Below, piece after piece: positions 9,856 to 23,088 of a stretch of 64,000 nucleotides of DNA. Both the position numbers and the translations under genes were made by a program. Under the pieces are notes generated by a model. It was not told the DNA's origin. It ran no database searches and was given only the letters and a program-made list of their open reading frames with translations. Each line of letters opens with the position of its first letter. Positions within the stretch are counted from its first letter, which is position 1. The stretch lies in the NCBI RefSeq assembly GCF_047948215.1, contig NC_134462.1:121170937-121234936 (forward strand). Direction: 5' to 3'. This DNA is from Lycorma delicatula. Taxonomy: Eukaryota > Arthropoda > Insecta > Hemiptera > Fulgoridae.

Positions 9856-12800
9856 GTTGAAATTTACGTTTAACATATCCATATTATTATAAAGGTTTTT
9901 AAAACTATTAAAAACATTTATTTAGTTTTGTATTAGTAAAAGAATAATTTACATTCAGTTTTATTATAGTAATTGCTGTATTTAATTTATTTGAATTGCA
10001 GAATTTTATTTTAACATTTAGCTTTCTCTTCATCATCAACAATAAAAGGTGTTAAAATCCTTGTATAGTATTGTGTTCAGCAGTTATATAAAGTGGCCGT
10101 TATTTTATAAACATTTTCTTTTATATACTATATACATAGGCGACTTTGAAAACACCGATACAGAACGTGTTGTCTTACCTTAAATAGATAATAAATGTAA
10201 AAGCAGTCGGGCTAATATAATACTTTTTAAGTGTTGTGTTTAATGCCTAATGGTTTATTTGGTTTTTTTATACTCTTCATTGTATACTATCTTATCTTAA
10301 TATCTATGCTTTCGTTTTATTTGCGTGGTTTAATACCGGTTATATGAATTCAAATAAACAGATAGCGACTAAAACTTAACATTTAATGGAAAAAGTAGAT
10401 AATGATGTTACTTAATATGTCCGATATTTGCTTATAGTTTACAGTATAATCCATTTCACAATCATACGACTGAGGAGGGGTTTACATTTAGCTCTTTTAT
10501 TGAAAATACCCTTACAGCTTTATTTTTTCGTTTTTTTTTTGTGGCCAATTATGAACCGCATCCAAGACTCCATATTCGTGCGTTTTCTCTTAATTTCTAA
10601 CATTCTAACCGGTTATGACTAACAGGAGTCGGTATTTATTCCGCGATTAATTTTTATCCCATCACATTATCTTTTTGAATTGAAAAGATTCTGTTTTCCC
10701 TAAATGTGTGTTTCGTTATGACTGTCTACAAGTTCTAGGGGTAGATTCTGAATGTGAAGGGATTGACGGACAGGAAGATCGCTTCTCTTACGGACAGTTT
10801 TACGTAGAAAGTAAGCTCGTTTAATTCTGGTCATTTCCACCGGCTGAAAGGAAAATCGCCAATATAGTTTACAAAAAAAAACCCAAATTGATTTTTTGTA
10901 GTGTTTTAGGAATATTTTTAGTGTTTTGTATGGAATTTTATTTTTAGCTTTAAAGGAAATCTGATTTATTGTAAATTTTTAAGTTTGTTGTAGAGTTGCC
11001 GTAAAAGTTTACTGTAAAAAAAAAGTTTTAATTACGAAAATATTTTTCTCCTAAAAGAATCCATCGTCCGCGAATCCTAAACGTCGTTAGTCAACAAAGT
11101 CAGAAATTTGCTAACATTCCGCTGATAAAGACGGTCACTAGAAGCAATTTACAAGACCAAAATCTCTACCGAAGTAAATAGACCGGTTTGCAAATATGCC
11201 CGCTATAAAATTATGAATTATAACAATTTTTAAAAAATTTAATTTTTCTTTTGAAAATTTATATTACGTACAGATCTAAAATTCACATGAGTGATGTCCC
11301 TGGCAGCAGTAAGTTTAAAAGAAAATCTGTTTATTGTAATTTTTTTAATTTATTGTAGAGTTGCTGTAAAACTTTAATATAAAGAAATTTTTATTTCTAT
11401 TTTCTGTAAGATCAGTAAAGTTGCGTAAAAATAAAAAGTTTGAATAAACAGAAATATATAGCCTAACTTAATTTTGCTTCACTATGCAAAATTTCTGATT
11501 TCCATAACCCTACCCTTTTTTAATTAATGAATCTATCCGTGAACTTATTTTAGCTATTTTTTATATCCGTAGGCCCTATAAATTTGTATTTATTTATTTC
11601 CAACTTATAACTTTGGTTAGCGTTTCAAATCTTTTTTCTTTTTCTTCCAATTTACACAGAGATATTTTGAGGTAGATAATTTCTAAAAATATATGTATAT
11701 GACCGATAGATAAGGTTAAATCTTTTTTTTTTTTGTCAACTTATCTCCTCTCCCATTATCTCTCTTTAACACCCCCTCCAGTTCTTTGTTATTTCCTTTT
11801 TTTCTTATTTTACATTTTTTATTTTTTTATATATCCAGCGATAACTTGATTCGTACGTTGTAAACGTTTGCTTCATTTTTTTAAATTTAATCTTCTTCGT
11901 TCTTATTACTAGCTTTTATTAAAGATCGTTTTCGGTGAAAATATATTTTGCTTTGTACTTCGTACATTTATTCTAAAATATCTGACATCCCGTACTTACA
12001 ATACGGATTCAGTTGAATGATTTTTTTTTAGTTCTGATGGATATTTCCACCGATAAAACAATTTCAAGGATCGATTAAATTGTTTCTTTAAAGGCGACTT
12101 TATGTTTGGAAGAAAACCAATTTTTATTGTAATATTTATTTTAAAAAATCAATGAAAAAATTATTTATCAGTTTACGCTTTTATCATTGTACCCTGCGGG
12201 TAAGGATTTTTGTCTTGTATGGCGGTTCTTCCGAGGGTAGAGCGTCCTATTTTATCGTTATCCTCGATTTATTTCTCCTAATTTTGATTTCTATCCGGGT
12301 AAGTTGGATAACGCTTGATCAATATTAACGAAGTGGATTTGTAGAGCCTGGGCGTCCTGGTGTGGCTGCTGCCTTTCTGTGTTTCGAGGTCCATGTTTCA
12401 AAATAAGATAAATAAAGCTTAACCTTGTCAGGCCTTCTAAAGTAAAATAAACAATTTTTAATATCGTTTTCCTTACCTACTGCAAGGATATATTCTCTTC
12501 TACCTCTTGCCTTTATTCATTTCAAATAGACGGTAATCCGATTAAATATTGTTGCAAACGAAAGGAATAAATATCAGTTCTTGTGTATTTCATTAACGAT
12601 AATTTGGTTTTCTTTTAAATGCTGGAAAGGCTTCGTAAATTTTTAACGGTATGTTAGTCTAGAATAATAGTATATTCGATTAGATTATTCGTTTTTGCTC
12701 CAGAAACTTTACTTTTGTAGGTAACGTTTTATTTTTTTGTTTCTTTGTTTTCTATTACGTTTTACGTCGGTAAATATTATTTTAATGATATGCAAGCCGT

Positions 12801-13840
12801 TAGGTATTTAAGCGAGCGGGGAAACGTTGTGTAAGCACGTAGTATTAGTAATGAAAGTCAGTTGTGTTATCGGGTATTACAAAAGGGATAAAGTGCCAAG
12901 AGTAGCCTAACCGGTGGGAAGTGTAAGATAGCACACTAAACGGTGTGAACAAGGAATTGTTATTGGCCTACCCCCGCTCGATAACCGGGATCTCCTGTCG
13001 TCCAAACATTGTACTCGGAGGTTCTCTCTCTGCGGAACAGTTATGCAAAGCGGTCGGGTAACAACAGACAACTTTAATGTCTATTGTCAACAACATACAA
13101 CCTTTCCCTCCTTGCCGGCTATCGGTGAAAACATTATCTATTCTCTTCAGTTAGGTATACAAATACGTCAGTTTTATAGCTTTACCGCCACCTGTTAAAT
13201 ACCGTTTTGTTATTCGTTGATAAAATCAAAATTAATTTAAATAATTAGTTTATTCTTTTTGAATTATTTTTTTAAACCGAAAAATTAGAATTTTTAACTA
13301 AAATCAATAGGATGTTAATTTTTGTGATATCACCCTTTGTTATAGCTAGTTTTGGAAATGGCCTTTTAACAAAATTAGTTTTTGACAAATACGGTTGTTA
13401 ATTAAATAAGTAGATTGTTAAAATCCACCAAAGTTTTACATTGGATAACTCTACCAAAGTAGCGATAAATTAAGCCGACATGTGTTATCTAAAAAATAAA
13501 TAAATAATTTTTATTATTAAAACGAGAAAAAAGAAAATAATATGGTTTCAAAGAGCGGATTACATATATCGGAAATGATTTTTTTATGAATGATTCATTC
13601 ATACTAATTTATTTATTTATATGGTTTTTTCATTAAGTGATTTTCTCAAAAGAAGTTTTCAGTTTTTTTTTCTTGTATGTGATTTTTTTTTTTGTATGGG
13701 ATTTTTTTTTTAGCGTACACTTATTTCATGTTACTATTTAATGTATTTTACAGGGGAAATTAAAGAAAATCAGTCGAAAAATTTAAGATGAAAATTGTAC
13801 ATGTTATATAAAGAGGAAACGTTTGTTTGTATGTTAGCAA
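9711..13840. other. long non-coding stretch with a (TA)n and a small local duplication
   Basis: A (TA)n tract lies at about 9822-9853. A decayed duplication of roughly 80 bp is shared by 10940-11030 and 11318-11395 (TTTATTGTAA..TTGTAGAGTTGCTGTAAAA). The block 12780-13190 is clearly less AT-rich (for example GGCCTACCCCCGCTCGATAACC) and looks like unique rather than repetitive DNA. It could hold an untranslated exon or a regulatory region, but nothing in it can be named. No protein-coding gene was found. Confidence 0.45.
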
Positions 13841-13954
13841 ATATCTCAAGAACCGCTAAACTAATCGCTACCAAATTTTAACAGTAGCGGAAGGTGGTAA
13901 ACTGGTGTTTTTTGCGTCTAATAACATGGCTAGAGGTCGTTTTATGAAAGTCTT

Positions 13955-14960
13955 GGAATACTGGTCCAAGAAGGAGGCGGCACCACCAACTGCTGTTTTT
14001 TTTTTTTTTTTTTTTTACACTTGGTTGAGGTTTCTACGCCCAAGGTGGACGTGCCCAGAGACCCTAAAACGGCTGTTGTTTTTGTCCGTCGAGATGGCAT
14101 CAGCTGCGCCGACCTCCTCAAATAGGTCAAAGGAGGAATCGGCAAGGACATGGCTAAGGACATACTATCTGTCCGCAGGGGTCGTGCCGAGTCCTTGGAA
14201 ATTAGCATTCCAGATGTTGACTCGAAACACGAGGATGTGAAGAAGAGATCCCAGGTTCAAGGAGTTCAGGTTACAGACCAAAATGGGAACTTCAGATTGC
14301 AATCTATTTGCGTCAAGGACATGAGTCTTGACACAACTCAAGAGTTGGAACAAGCTGTTTGGTGGGAGGTGGGTGATGGAGTCCTCATACGAGTCTCCCC
14401 ATTAAGACCAGCTCACGGCAATACGTTGAGAGCCAATGTCCGATTCTCGCACAGAGAGGCGATGCGGCTTGCTGAAAAATCTCGTGTGAAGATTGGCTGG
14501 CACTCTAGTAGATGATGAAAATGTCTGCCGAAGCATTTACATCGGTGGCATTCCAACCGAGGCCTGGCTGATGACTGTGAGATGTAATCAGTTAGAGGAT
14601 CTTAAGATGACCTCCGGTAAAGCCCCTCAGGACTCGGAACAGAGGGGGTGGTGTGCGACCGGTAACGTTACAAGGTTCTTCCCCCTACGTGGTTGGGATG
14701 GCACTGTATTAGGTTGGAGCTAATGAGTGAGCAGAACAAATGCCACAGTTATTGGAGTGTTGGTCACAAGAGAGAGACTTGTCTTGGCCAAGACAGATCT
14801 ACGCTCTGTTTCAACTGTGGGGGTGGATGCCTTGACTGTGATGATTTGGGCCATCGCACCGGGGGCAGAAGCTGTAAACATCAGACATCATGCTAAGAGT
14901 GCTGTTGTCTAATGCAAATAGATGCTCGCTCTCCCATGATCTGATTGGACATCGCAAGGA
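13955..14960 (+). pseudogene. LINE ORF1 (gag-like) remnant with zinc knuckles and the first codons of ORF2
   Basis: A decayed gag-like nucleic-acid-binding protein of an R1-type LINE. A 20-T run at 13996-14015 interrupts its N-terminal part. The frame then reads TAVVFVRRDGISCADLLK, a TAG, and MAKDILSVRRGRAESLEI, the typical mid-gag segment. It continues through VWWEVGDGVLIRVSPLRP and VRFSHREAMRLAEKSRVKIG. After frameshifts, the first zinc knuckle near 14741 has CX2CX4HX4C spacing, but the second cysteine is tyrosine. A second knuckle begins at CFNC and has lost its histidine region. At 14890 MLRVLLSNANRCSLSHDLI resembles the start of an ORF2 endonuclease, then homology stops. It may belong to the same family as the RT at 3.3 kb, but no overlapping sequence proves it. 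Confidence 0.75.
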
Positions 14961-15470
14961 GTCGCCCTTCCGACTTGGCGCACCTCCAAAGGCTAGCTCT
15001 CGCTGTTTAGTTTCGACCAAGGTCTTCTCTACTCAGTTCGAAGCTGAGGCTTCGACAGGAGTTTTTGTACAAGCCACCGGTGCACAAGAATGCTCCACTA
15101 TCCTCGGGTAGACGCCCGAGACCTCCTTCACGGAAAACCGGGATCTTGGCGGTGACCTGCCGATCGACCTTCTCGCCTTGAAGGGGTTACCGGCCACCAA
15201 GTCCTTGGCCAGCCCGACCAAGTCGTCCAAGCAATCTCCCCCGGATTGCTGTATAAACCCTAAAAGAATAAAGCACCGACAGAAACGCCAGGCACTACGT
15301 TTACAGTCTGAATGAAAATACCACCTAACACAATACAAGTGAGGGTCAACAATCTCTTTCTCGAGCAAGGCCGTCCGTTCTCGAACAACCTGCTCGAGAA
15401 GTCAAAAGGTAAAAGCTCCTATGTAGACCACCGGCGAAGCGCTAAATCGCTTGCCGAACCTGCCAGAGGA
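14961..15470 (-). pseudogene. possible inverted gag N-terminal fragment
   Basis: This GC-richer block adjoins the gag remnant. Its best open frame is on the minus strand (15368 to 15033) and includes DDLVGLAKDLVAGNPFKARR and SIGRSPPRSR. That is a basic, Ser/Arg/Pro-rich style found in the N-terminal half of LINE gag proteins. If so, two parts of one ORF1 lie in opposite orientation, which would need an inversion. The alternative is a different, unrecognised repeat. No host function can be argued. Confidence 0.35.
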
Positions 15471-15479
15471 AAGTAATAC

Positions 15480-17335
15480 ACGCACAATTACAATTTACTA
15501 ATCAATAACCCAAATAAGTGAAAACATAATGTGTCATTGTGACAAATAAATAGATTTTATAAGACAAATAAAGATTTTATTTATTGGAATAATTTTCTTA
15601 ACATATGATGTAAGATAATTGAATTATATGGGTCTACTAATCGTATACATTTAATAAAAGTGACTGTACCGCTCTTTATAAGACTATATTTTTCTTAGTA
15701 CAATATAAACATAATTAGTGTTGCACCATTATCAAGAAGAAACAGTTTAATGTGTTGGGTAATATAAATTAGTTTATTTTAACCGCGCTACTCTTTTCCA
15801 ATTATCGATAATAAACTATTTATTACTCATTTTTATTTCGATAATTTAAATAATTTAATAAGATTTTTGTTCAATGTTTCATCATGATTAAGCGGTAAAT
15901 TTATTTATTAGCTATTGTAATGATGTGTTTTAAGGAATTATATATAAATTAATAAATAAATATTATGCCCAATAGCATTAAGAATAGTAACTTTTTTATT
16001 TGGTTGAATTTTAGATCTCCATTACATTTTTTTTTGTATTCATTTTATGTGCTGGTATTTATAAATTTGTGAAATTTCAAAGTAAATAAACAAAATAAAA
16101 GCAACTTTAAATGTATATTTGTTTGGGTATAATAAATATTAGTTTGAAAGGAAGGTATATAGGCGTACAAACGGTTTGTAAGTGTATTTGTCAGAGAAGT
16201 ACGGATAAAATGAATTATGTTTTACATCGGTATGGTCTTGGAATAGAGTGGGTTGTGTGTTGTAGGCTCTGTATATATATATATGTAACCTCATATTCAT
16301 CTCCAACTAGTTGTCTCGTTGTTGTAGATGTAACTGGGATACGGTGTGTGCGCTGTATGCCCGTCTATTCGGCCGGCCAGTCGTCGGTCCTAACCGGTCG
16401 GCCGGCTAGTGGTTGTAGCAGATTTATGCCTGCAACAGTGGCGTGGACACAGGAGATAACGTTATCGAGTCTATATTAATTTCCTTACGTATCGAGATAC
16501 GTAGGACAATAGACTCCAACACTAGTATAATTCATCTCTCGACTGTTCTGCTACCCACGATTCTTCTTCTTCTTCCTCTTTGCGTCTCGCTTACTCTTTA
16601 AAACCCACCTATCTCTCTGTCTTTTTCTCTTTCCCTTTTACCCTCTTTCGCTTCATCGTCTACTAACTTAACCGTAATTAATAAACTAGTATCATCAGCG
16701 TTTCCTCTTTTGTTTTATAGCATTTCCCACTGATTTTATGCTTGTACCGTACCCCGAATATATAATGTATAATAAAAAAAGGATTCCTTTAAACATAAAT
16801 TTTAACCGTGTAATATACCTTCTACCCTACCGGTAATGTTTTAAAAAGAAATTTGTCGATGTTTTTTTCATTCTTTTTTTTTTTTTTGATAGATGTACCT
16901 TTACTTTTATATTTATCCATTATCATAAATAATTTGTTTTGTTTTATTACTTATTTATTTAACTCTCTTTCTGTTTATCATATCGTCTTTCTTTTTACTA
17001 ATAATTGTTTAAAATTTTATATATATATTTTATTACTCGTGTTACTAATTATTTTTTTTATTTGGTCTAAAACCAAAATAAAACTTTTTAAAATATATGT
17101 ATATTTTACTTCTAAAAAGAATATTCTTAACACTGTCTCTTTCAGAATTATGTAATACGACTTGAGTAATGCGACTGAATGTCTTATATATTATTAACAA
17201 TATTTTCTCGTCTTTCCACATTTTAACTGTATATAGTGTTGCGTATTTAGGAAATGTAGCATTTCAATTCCTATAGAGTAGAGTTGATTTAAATTTTTTT
17301 TAATGAATTTCGAAAAAAATTTGGAAATCGCTACT
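15480..17335. other. non-coding stretch with a CpG-rich patch
   Basis: Mostly AT-rich. The exception is 16310-16480, which is GC-rich with CGGCCGGCC and CGGTCGGCCGGC repeats inside a 122-codon frame (16111-16479) that resembles nothing I know. A short hairpin TACGTATC-GA-GATACGTA follows at about 16496-16513, then a (TTC)n patch near 16560. The patch could be a promoter-proximal or untranslated exon region, which is speculative. Confidence 0.4.
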
Positions 17336-17337
17336 TC

Positions 17338-17460
17338 TACCGCTCCGCGGCGGAGCGGTAGCGTCTCGGCTTTTCATCCAGAAGTCACGAGTTCGAATCC
17401 CGTTCAGAGATGGCATTTTTCATAGGCTGCAAATTTCCATTTCCATTTCCCACGCACAAG
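17338..17460 (+). repeat. tRNA-derived SINE, family A
   Basis: Sense copy with an A-box region GAGCGGTAGCGTCTCGGC, box B GAGTTCGAATCCC (17389-17401) and the family tail GATGGCATTTTTCATA. The first bases form an unusual 8-bp hairpin (CCGCTCCG-CGG-CGGAGCGG, 17340-17358), where other copies have the start of the tRNA-like head. Its RNA polymerase III promoter boxes are among the better preserved in the window. Confidence 0.75.
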
Positions 17461-19965
17461 CTTCAACCTTAATGCGGTAATATCATCGTGCAAAAAAAGT
17501 TGTTTGAATGGACACAATTTTTTCGCCCGCTCTACCGGACGTAAATGTTAACCGATTGTGACGATACTTGGTGGGGTGATGTAAACCTGTTGGAAATAGA
17601 GTAAAGCGTTCGGTTTACAAGAAACGGAGTTAACGCCAAAAAACTGGGCTTTCAAATATTTTATTTGCACTTTATTTAAATTACGGCCTTAAATCGGTGG
17701 TAACTCAAGTACGACTCGACTAATTTTCATCAAATTTTCACACCCACAACTTAAGATGTACCACTAAAACATATCTATATTTCAATTAAATTTATCGATT
17801 AGTTTTGGAGACTATCGACTCACAAAATTTTATTCATAGGCATATATATATTTATATGTATAAAAGGAAACTCCAATTTAAGTGAATGGTATTTTTGTAC
17901 TCCTCATATCTCAAAACTGTAAAGAATTTATTTTCATCCCTCCCCATTCATACTATGCGACCGAAAGTAATATACCGTACTTTTCTTCGAAAAGTCAGTA
18001 AAAAGAGAAGGCAATCGCATAAAAAAAAGTTACTTTCGCCGTAGTACTTTAGTTTCGCAGTAATCCAAAATTCTATCTGGTATAAAGGAAAGGGGTTAGT
18101 GTCCAAAAAATCAGTCATGAAGTTTCAGTCGTTACGAACGCGTGGTACTAATTATCAAATACAAAAAGAATAATTAGCAAAAATACAAAAAGCAATATTA
18201 TTTTCACAAATCATTACAGCAGTGCATCGTAATTTTTTTTCTTAACCAAAACCGGAAACCCATCCTTCTTACGCACTTACTGCGATAGAGTTTTTTTTCT
18301 TAATCCGCAAAATAAAAATTTGTTAAGTTAAACTGGATTTTTAAAAATAATCATATTACTAATGAAGTTGGTATTGTATGAAATATAAATTAATTGTTAA
18401 AAATTATTCATCTGTAGTTGATTAATTTAACAAAAATAACCTTTATCGGATTATACTAGAAACAGACTTATATGTATATATATATAACTAAAATTATTGT
18501 TCTTATGTATATATATAACAACAATAATAACTTTAGTCTATTAGACTAGCCTTAATTAAGAGTTACGAAATTGTTCGTAAGTATTGTATTCGACCAGATA
18601 AATATACTTTATCGGCTGTACCGGGAGTGAGTTTGTTATTAAAAAATAAATAATAATAGAATTCATATAACATATATCTCTGAGCAATCTTTACCTTTCT
18701 GTTAGTATTTAAAAAATTTTTAAATATTCTATCTAATAAAATTATAATTATTAATCGTGTAATTTTTACATCGCCGGTATATTTTAATATAAATTCATAT
18801 TTACTGTCGGAACAGTAGGCGGAATTTTATATTTTAAGTTAAAGAAAAAAATTGTAATATTATAAGGTGTATAATTTAATAAAGCGTGTTTTGGTAAGCG
18901 TATTGAAAAAGGAACTGAACAAGGTGAACCGGAGTTTCAAATGCAAATACGAACGCATACGGAAAAGCACAATATGTAATTATAGTGTGCTTAGCATAAA
19001 ACACGGATTGTATGTTAACTGTTCATTGTGTTTATCTAGGGGTAATCCAGAATAGTCGTTATTTGTTATTCTAGCTTATTTAAGCTTATGTTACTATAAT
19101 ACTACATTCTCTATTGACTGCTTGTACGGCCTACGGACTGTTTTATATGACAGTTACACCCGTCGTTGTAGGTATTGAAATTAATACCTAAAGGAATTTT
19201 ATTTTTATTTTTTATTTTTTTCCTTTGCAAAGAACTAATTAACAGATGTAGTCTTATTTACTTATCTCCCTTGTTTGTTAAAAAACTAGCACCAATTCTG
19301 CCGTCGTTTTTCGGTTTTTTTTTTTAATAAAAGTTTGCACCTTAGCCCTCTATTAAAATATAACGATTAATTTCACATTGACAAATTATTTATTACTTAT
19401 TTAAAATATAAATTAATCGAGTTGTAGATTTTTTATTTCGATTAATAAATGCGTAAATTATTCTAACAACCTTAAAGGTAAGATACTTTTACCGTAGCTA
19501 TGACATAATTCGTTTTATCTACCGCTGTTTTATAACGATTGAATTACGCGGCTGGAACCTCTATCATAATGAGGGTCATTATGAAACAGATTTTCATTAC
19601 ATACAGCTGTTCGTCCGATCAGCCTACTCTTTTTAACCGCTGACCGATCAGAATCGGATTTCGTTTAATGTATCGACTGTTTTTTCCTTCGATTTTAATT
19701 CGATTTAATAGTTAGCAAACAGAGGATAATTTGAAAATACACCGATAGATAACTAAGATTTTCACTTTTATCCTTTTGTTAATTATACCAGATTCTTAGG
19801 AAGAAATTTCTTTAACGCCGATGGATATTAAAGAAAAGACAAAATGTAGCCGCAGAAACGTATTGTTTAATGAATTAAAAAAAAAGATGTTCCGTAAACA
19901 ATGCTATCGTTTTTTAAATCACAAATCCCAAATTTTACTCGGCCGTAGAAAAAATACGGTACGCA
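17461..19965. other. non-coding stretch, probably old transposon debris
   Basis: At 17500-17640 and 17690-17830 there are phrases such as AACCGATTGTGACGATACTTGG and ACTCGACTAATTTTCATCAA. Phrases of this kind are common in the non-coding ends of invertebrate transposons. No coding remnant is recognisable. The short ORF at 18867-19055 shows no family resemblance. Confidence 0.4.
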
Positions 19966-19971
19966 ATTCTC

Positions 19972-20072
19972 TATAGTGATGGCCATTAATGCACTCTTAC
20001 GAAGTTTACGACATTCACCGAGGATCGTGTCGTACCTTACTTCGGACGCTTCCGTTAATGGCTATCGTTATA
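19972..20072. repeat. 101-bp palindromic (hairpin) element
   Basis: The ends TATAGTGATGGCCATTAA and, in reverse, TATAACGATAGCCATTAA are near-identical inverted repeats. Pairing continues inward (CGAAG with CTTCG, ACGACA with TGTCGT), so nearly the whole segment can fold on itself. TATA-type ends suit a very small MITE with a TA target. It encodes nothing. Confidence 0.6.
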
Positions 20073-20074
20073 GA

Positions 20075-22322
20075 CTCGTTGCATAATGTACGTGCAAAAG
20101 GATTTTTCATTGTAATTATAACTCTCCGTTAAAGCTCATCAGGGCTTGGAAGGGGGCGGTGGTGTGGCCACTGGAATGGTCACAAGGCGGGTGTCTTCCT
20201 CTACGGGGGTCGGGATGTAATTAAAATTATGAAAACTATTTCTCCACAACGAATTCTATTTATACTTTTTCTGCTCCAGTTACTCTGCGGGTCGGGTCAC
20301 GATTTTTCTGTCGTTGTTCCTACTCGATACAGGTACTAAACGGTATCGGGTACAAGGTACTTGGTTCTCTTAAGAAAAGAAATGCTCGCTGGATGAAATG
20401 AAAAGTAGTTATTATACCCTGCATTCGCACTCGTGTATTATTGGTTATCGTTACAGGTTCGTTGCGTAACGTATTATTTGAACATCGAATACAATATTTT
20501 GTACTTTTTGAAAAATAATTTTTAATTAACCCCTTATTATAAAGTTGAAACTCATATATTTTCTCATCAGGGAAAAAATGACAAACAACAAAAGTTGTGG
20601 TTTGTAATACTTTATTCAAGGACAAAACCCGTTAACGTTTTATTTACATTATCTTGTTGCTGTGACGCATATAAAATAATTAAGATACAGTACGGATTGC
20701 TTTCTTTAAAAGTAATGATATTCATTGTACGACTAGTATAGATTTAAGTAGATAGCTTTTATTGGTATATTGTTCGCTAATCTTTCAGTGTCTTTGGTAT
20801 AGCGAAACGGTGTATTCGATTCGCTAATGTATAACCATTCCTCACTTTCGATAATAAACCTGACAAGGATGTTTGTTATACGTGAAAATCGCATTTCACA
20901 TCGGGCAAATTTTCTTGTTTCTATTACTTTTATATTTATTTATTTTTTTATAAAAAGATTCCTTGCAGTTAAACAGTTAAGTAAGAATTGCCTGTTTGCA
21001 AATTTATTTCACGATATTCTGTTTTTGTTGCTATAAGTCCGATTTCTATCGCATTTTGTTTTAATTTATAAGGGCAACTGCAGATTTTTTTAGTTTCGTT
21101 ATTATGAATTAGCCTTAGAACGGTTGAACCGATTTTAATTCAACTATGGTTTTTGTGTTAATCGAGAATTACCAAAAATTTTATGTTGTTGTTCACCCGC
21201 TCGTTAGTATACGACAGTTTTTTTTTATAATTTTTTACCGTATAGAGTATTCTGTCTGAACAATTTAATTAACAGAGGTAAAACTAAAGAAGGCCATTAT
21301 TTTATTTTGTGTGTGGACTCGGATCCTGTCTTCGGGAAAAACCATTTTTTTTTTTGTGGTAATCTCATCAAAAAGTATATAATGAATGTTCAAAACCTCT
21401 GGGAATGATGTAGTAACTTTTCAACTGACAAAGATAGAAATTTTGTTATAATGTTTAATAGCGTAAAAAAATTCAGTGATTGGAATAGTGTAGATAATTC
21501 ACCGGTTAAACCTAATTTTCCTTTCAGGAAAACCAACTCGATAAAAAAATTAATATAAAATCCCAACTCATTTTCTAGGATAAATGATGATATTTTTACC
21601 AATATAACATGGCACGGTTACCGCCCGAAAAGTCCTGCATTACTAAACTAAGTTGTTTTTTGTTTTTTTTAAGTTGGGTTCATTTCCTTTATTTACTACG
21701 GTATTTTCTATCGCTTAGATTTGTTGATATAAAAACTTATGCTGATAACCGGGTAAGATTTTACGTACTTATTTTATTAAGTCGCTGTCTTCCAGTGTTA
21801 AAATAAAATATAGGTAAGGTAAGGTAGATCTAAAATCATGATTTTACACGGTTTTACAAACTTTGTAATTTACACTTTTGACTGAGAAATATGTCCAAAA
21901 AAAAAATTAACTATCCAAAAAACTAGATTAAAATCATAAAAAGATGGAATTTTTTTTTCTCAATAATTATTAATGGTTTAGGCATGAATTTGCTAATACA
22001 TCAGTAGTGTCTTTTTTTCGTATTAAACAAAAAATTAATTTTTTGATTTAATGTTTATTTAACTGTTTCGAGACCATTTGGATGTACTGTTATATTTATA
22101 AAATTTCATCTACGAGTAAATCAGTTTTTGAATTTTTAAGCAGAATTTACGTTTCTTCTGGTGAAAATTGATTTTTAAAACATTCTCTTATTTAGTTGTG
22201 ATAAAATCGTTCTTTTGCAGATGTTATTAAATTAATTTAAGAGCTTATCTTAATTAAGGTTTGGTCTATATTTAAAAGATCGATTAGAATTTTTTTGTAC
22301 GTATGAACCGAGTTTAAATTTT

Positions 22323-22354
<32 letters not shown>

Positions 22355-23010
22355 CTAATGTTTGGATTATTAATGCAAAAAGAAGCGGTGGCTGTAACAC
22401 AGCAGCAGTAGTTATTCAATAAGTCTATTGATTTTGGTTGTTCTCACACGCATATGTTCGTGGTGAAACCAATAAGCGAAAGCGTCTATATAGGCATTTC
22501 ACTTATTAACCGCTTCCCTCACTAACGTGAAGTTAACGGTATTTAGGGTTAAGGAATTATAGGAAAATATATTTTTCTTCCTTTTCTTTACCTCGCTTAC
22601 ATCTTATTTTTACACTTTAATCTTTGCCTGCTTGTTTGTAATTTAATTTTACCGTATAATTATCGGGTTTAATTTCATTAACTTTACGAACGTTATTTAT
22701 TAATTTAATAGTAATTATACGCTTAAAAAATTAAAAACGAATGTTAGCTATTTTACTTTTAATATACTGTATTTAAATTTTCAATTTATTATCTATATTA
22801 TTAAGATCGTCACAAAAATTATAATAATTACATTATTATTTATTTATTATAATTAATGTTATCGTTTGATAAATATTCTTTTATCGTTTTAATAGCTTAG
22901 AATTACGTATGATAAAAAATAAAATCGTGCATTTTTTAGTTAATAATTATCTCTTTTACATGAACCGTGAAATAATTTTTAAAATTTTTTGACTAACGCG
23001 AGTGGGACAA
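20075..23010. other. AT-rich non-coding stretch
   Basis: The segment 20056-20096 recurs in diverged form at 20442-20482 (GGTTATCGTTACAGGTTCGTTGCG), a local repeat. The phrase AACGGTTGAACCGATTTTAATT near 21118 is transposon-like. An ATT/AAT trinucleotide palindrome lies at about 22324-22352. No gene was found. Confidence 0.4.
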
Positions 23011-23019
23011 TAACTGTAA

Positions 23020-23087
23020 AGCCACACCTCTTGGGAATGACCGACCCGAGTCTGTACAAGACTATTCCTCGTTTACTTGTCATATAT
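23020..23087 (+). repeat. SINE family B fragment, left part, interrupted by a mariner
   Basis: ACACCTCTTGGGAATGACCG and AGTCTGTACAAGACTA correspond to the central part of SINE family B, as seen at 33.9 kb and 49.9 kb. The homology stops exactly where the mariner terminal repeat starts. It appears to resume after the mariner at about 24033-24062 (ATCATCCTCATCTCATTGCTC). The mariner therefore seems to have jumped into this SINE. Confidence 0.6.
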
Positions 23088-23088
23088 A

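Noticed and set aside
16853..17155. 100-aa hydrophobic open frame (+)
   Set aside because: Pure AT-driven Phe/Ile/Leu composition; no family resemblance and no conserved motif.
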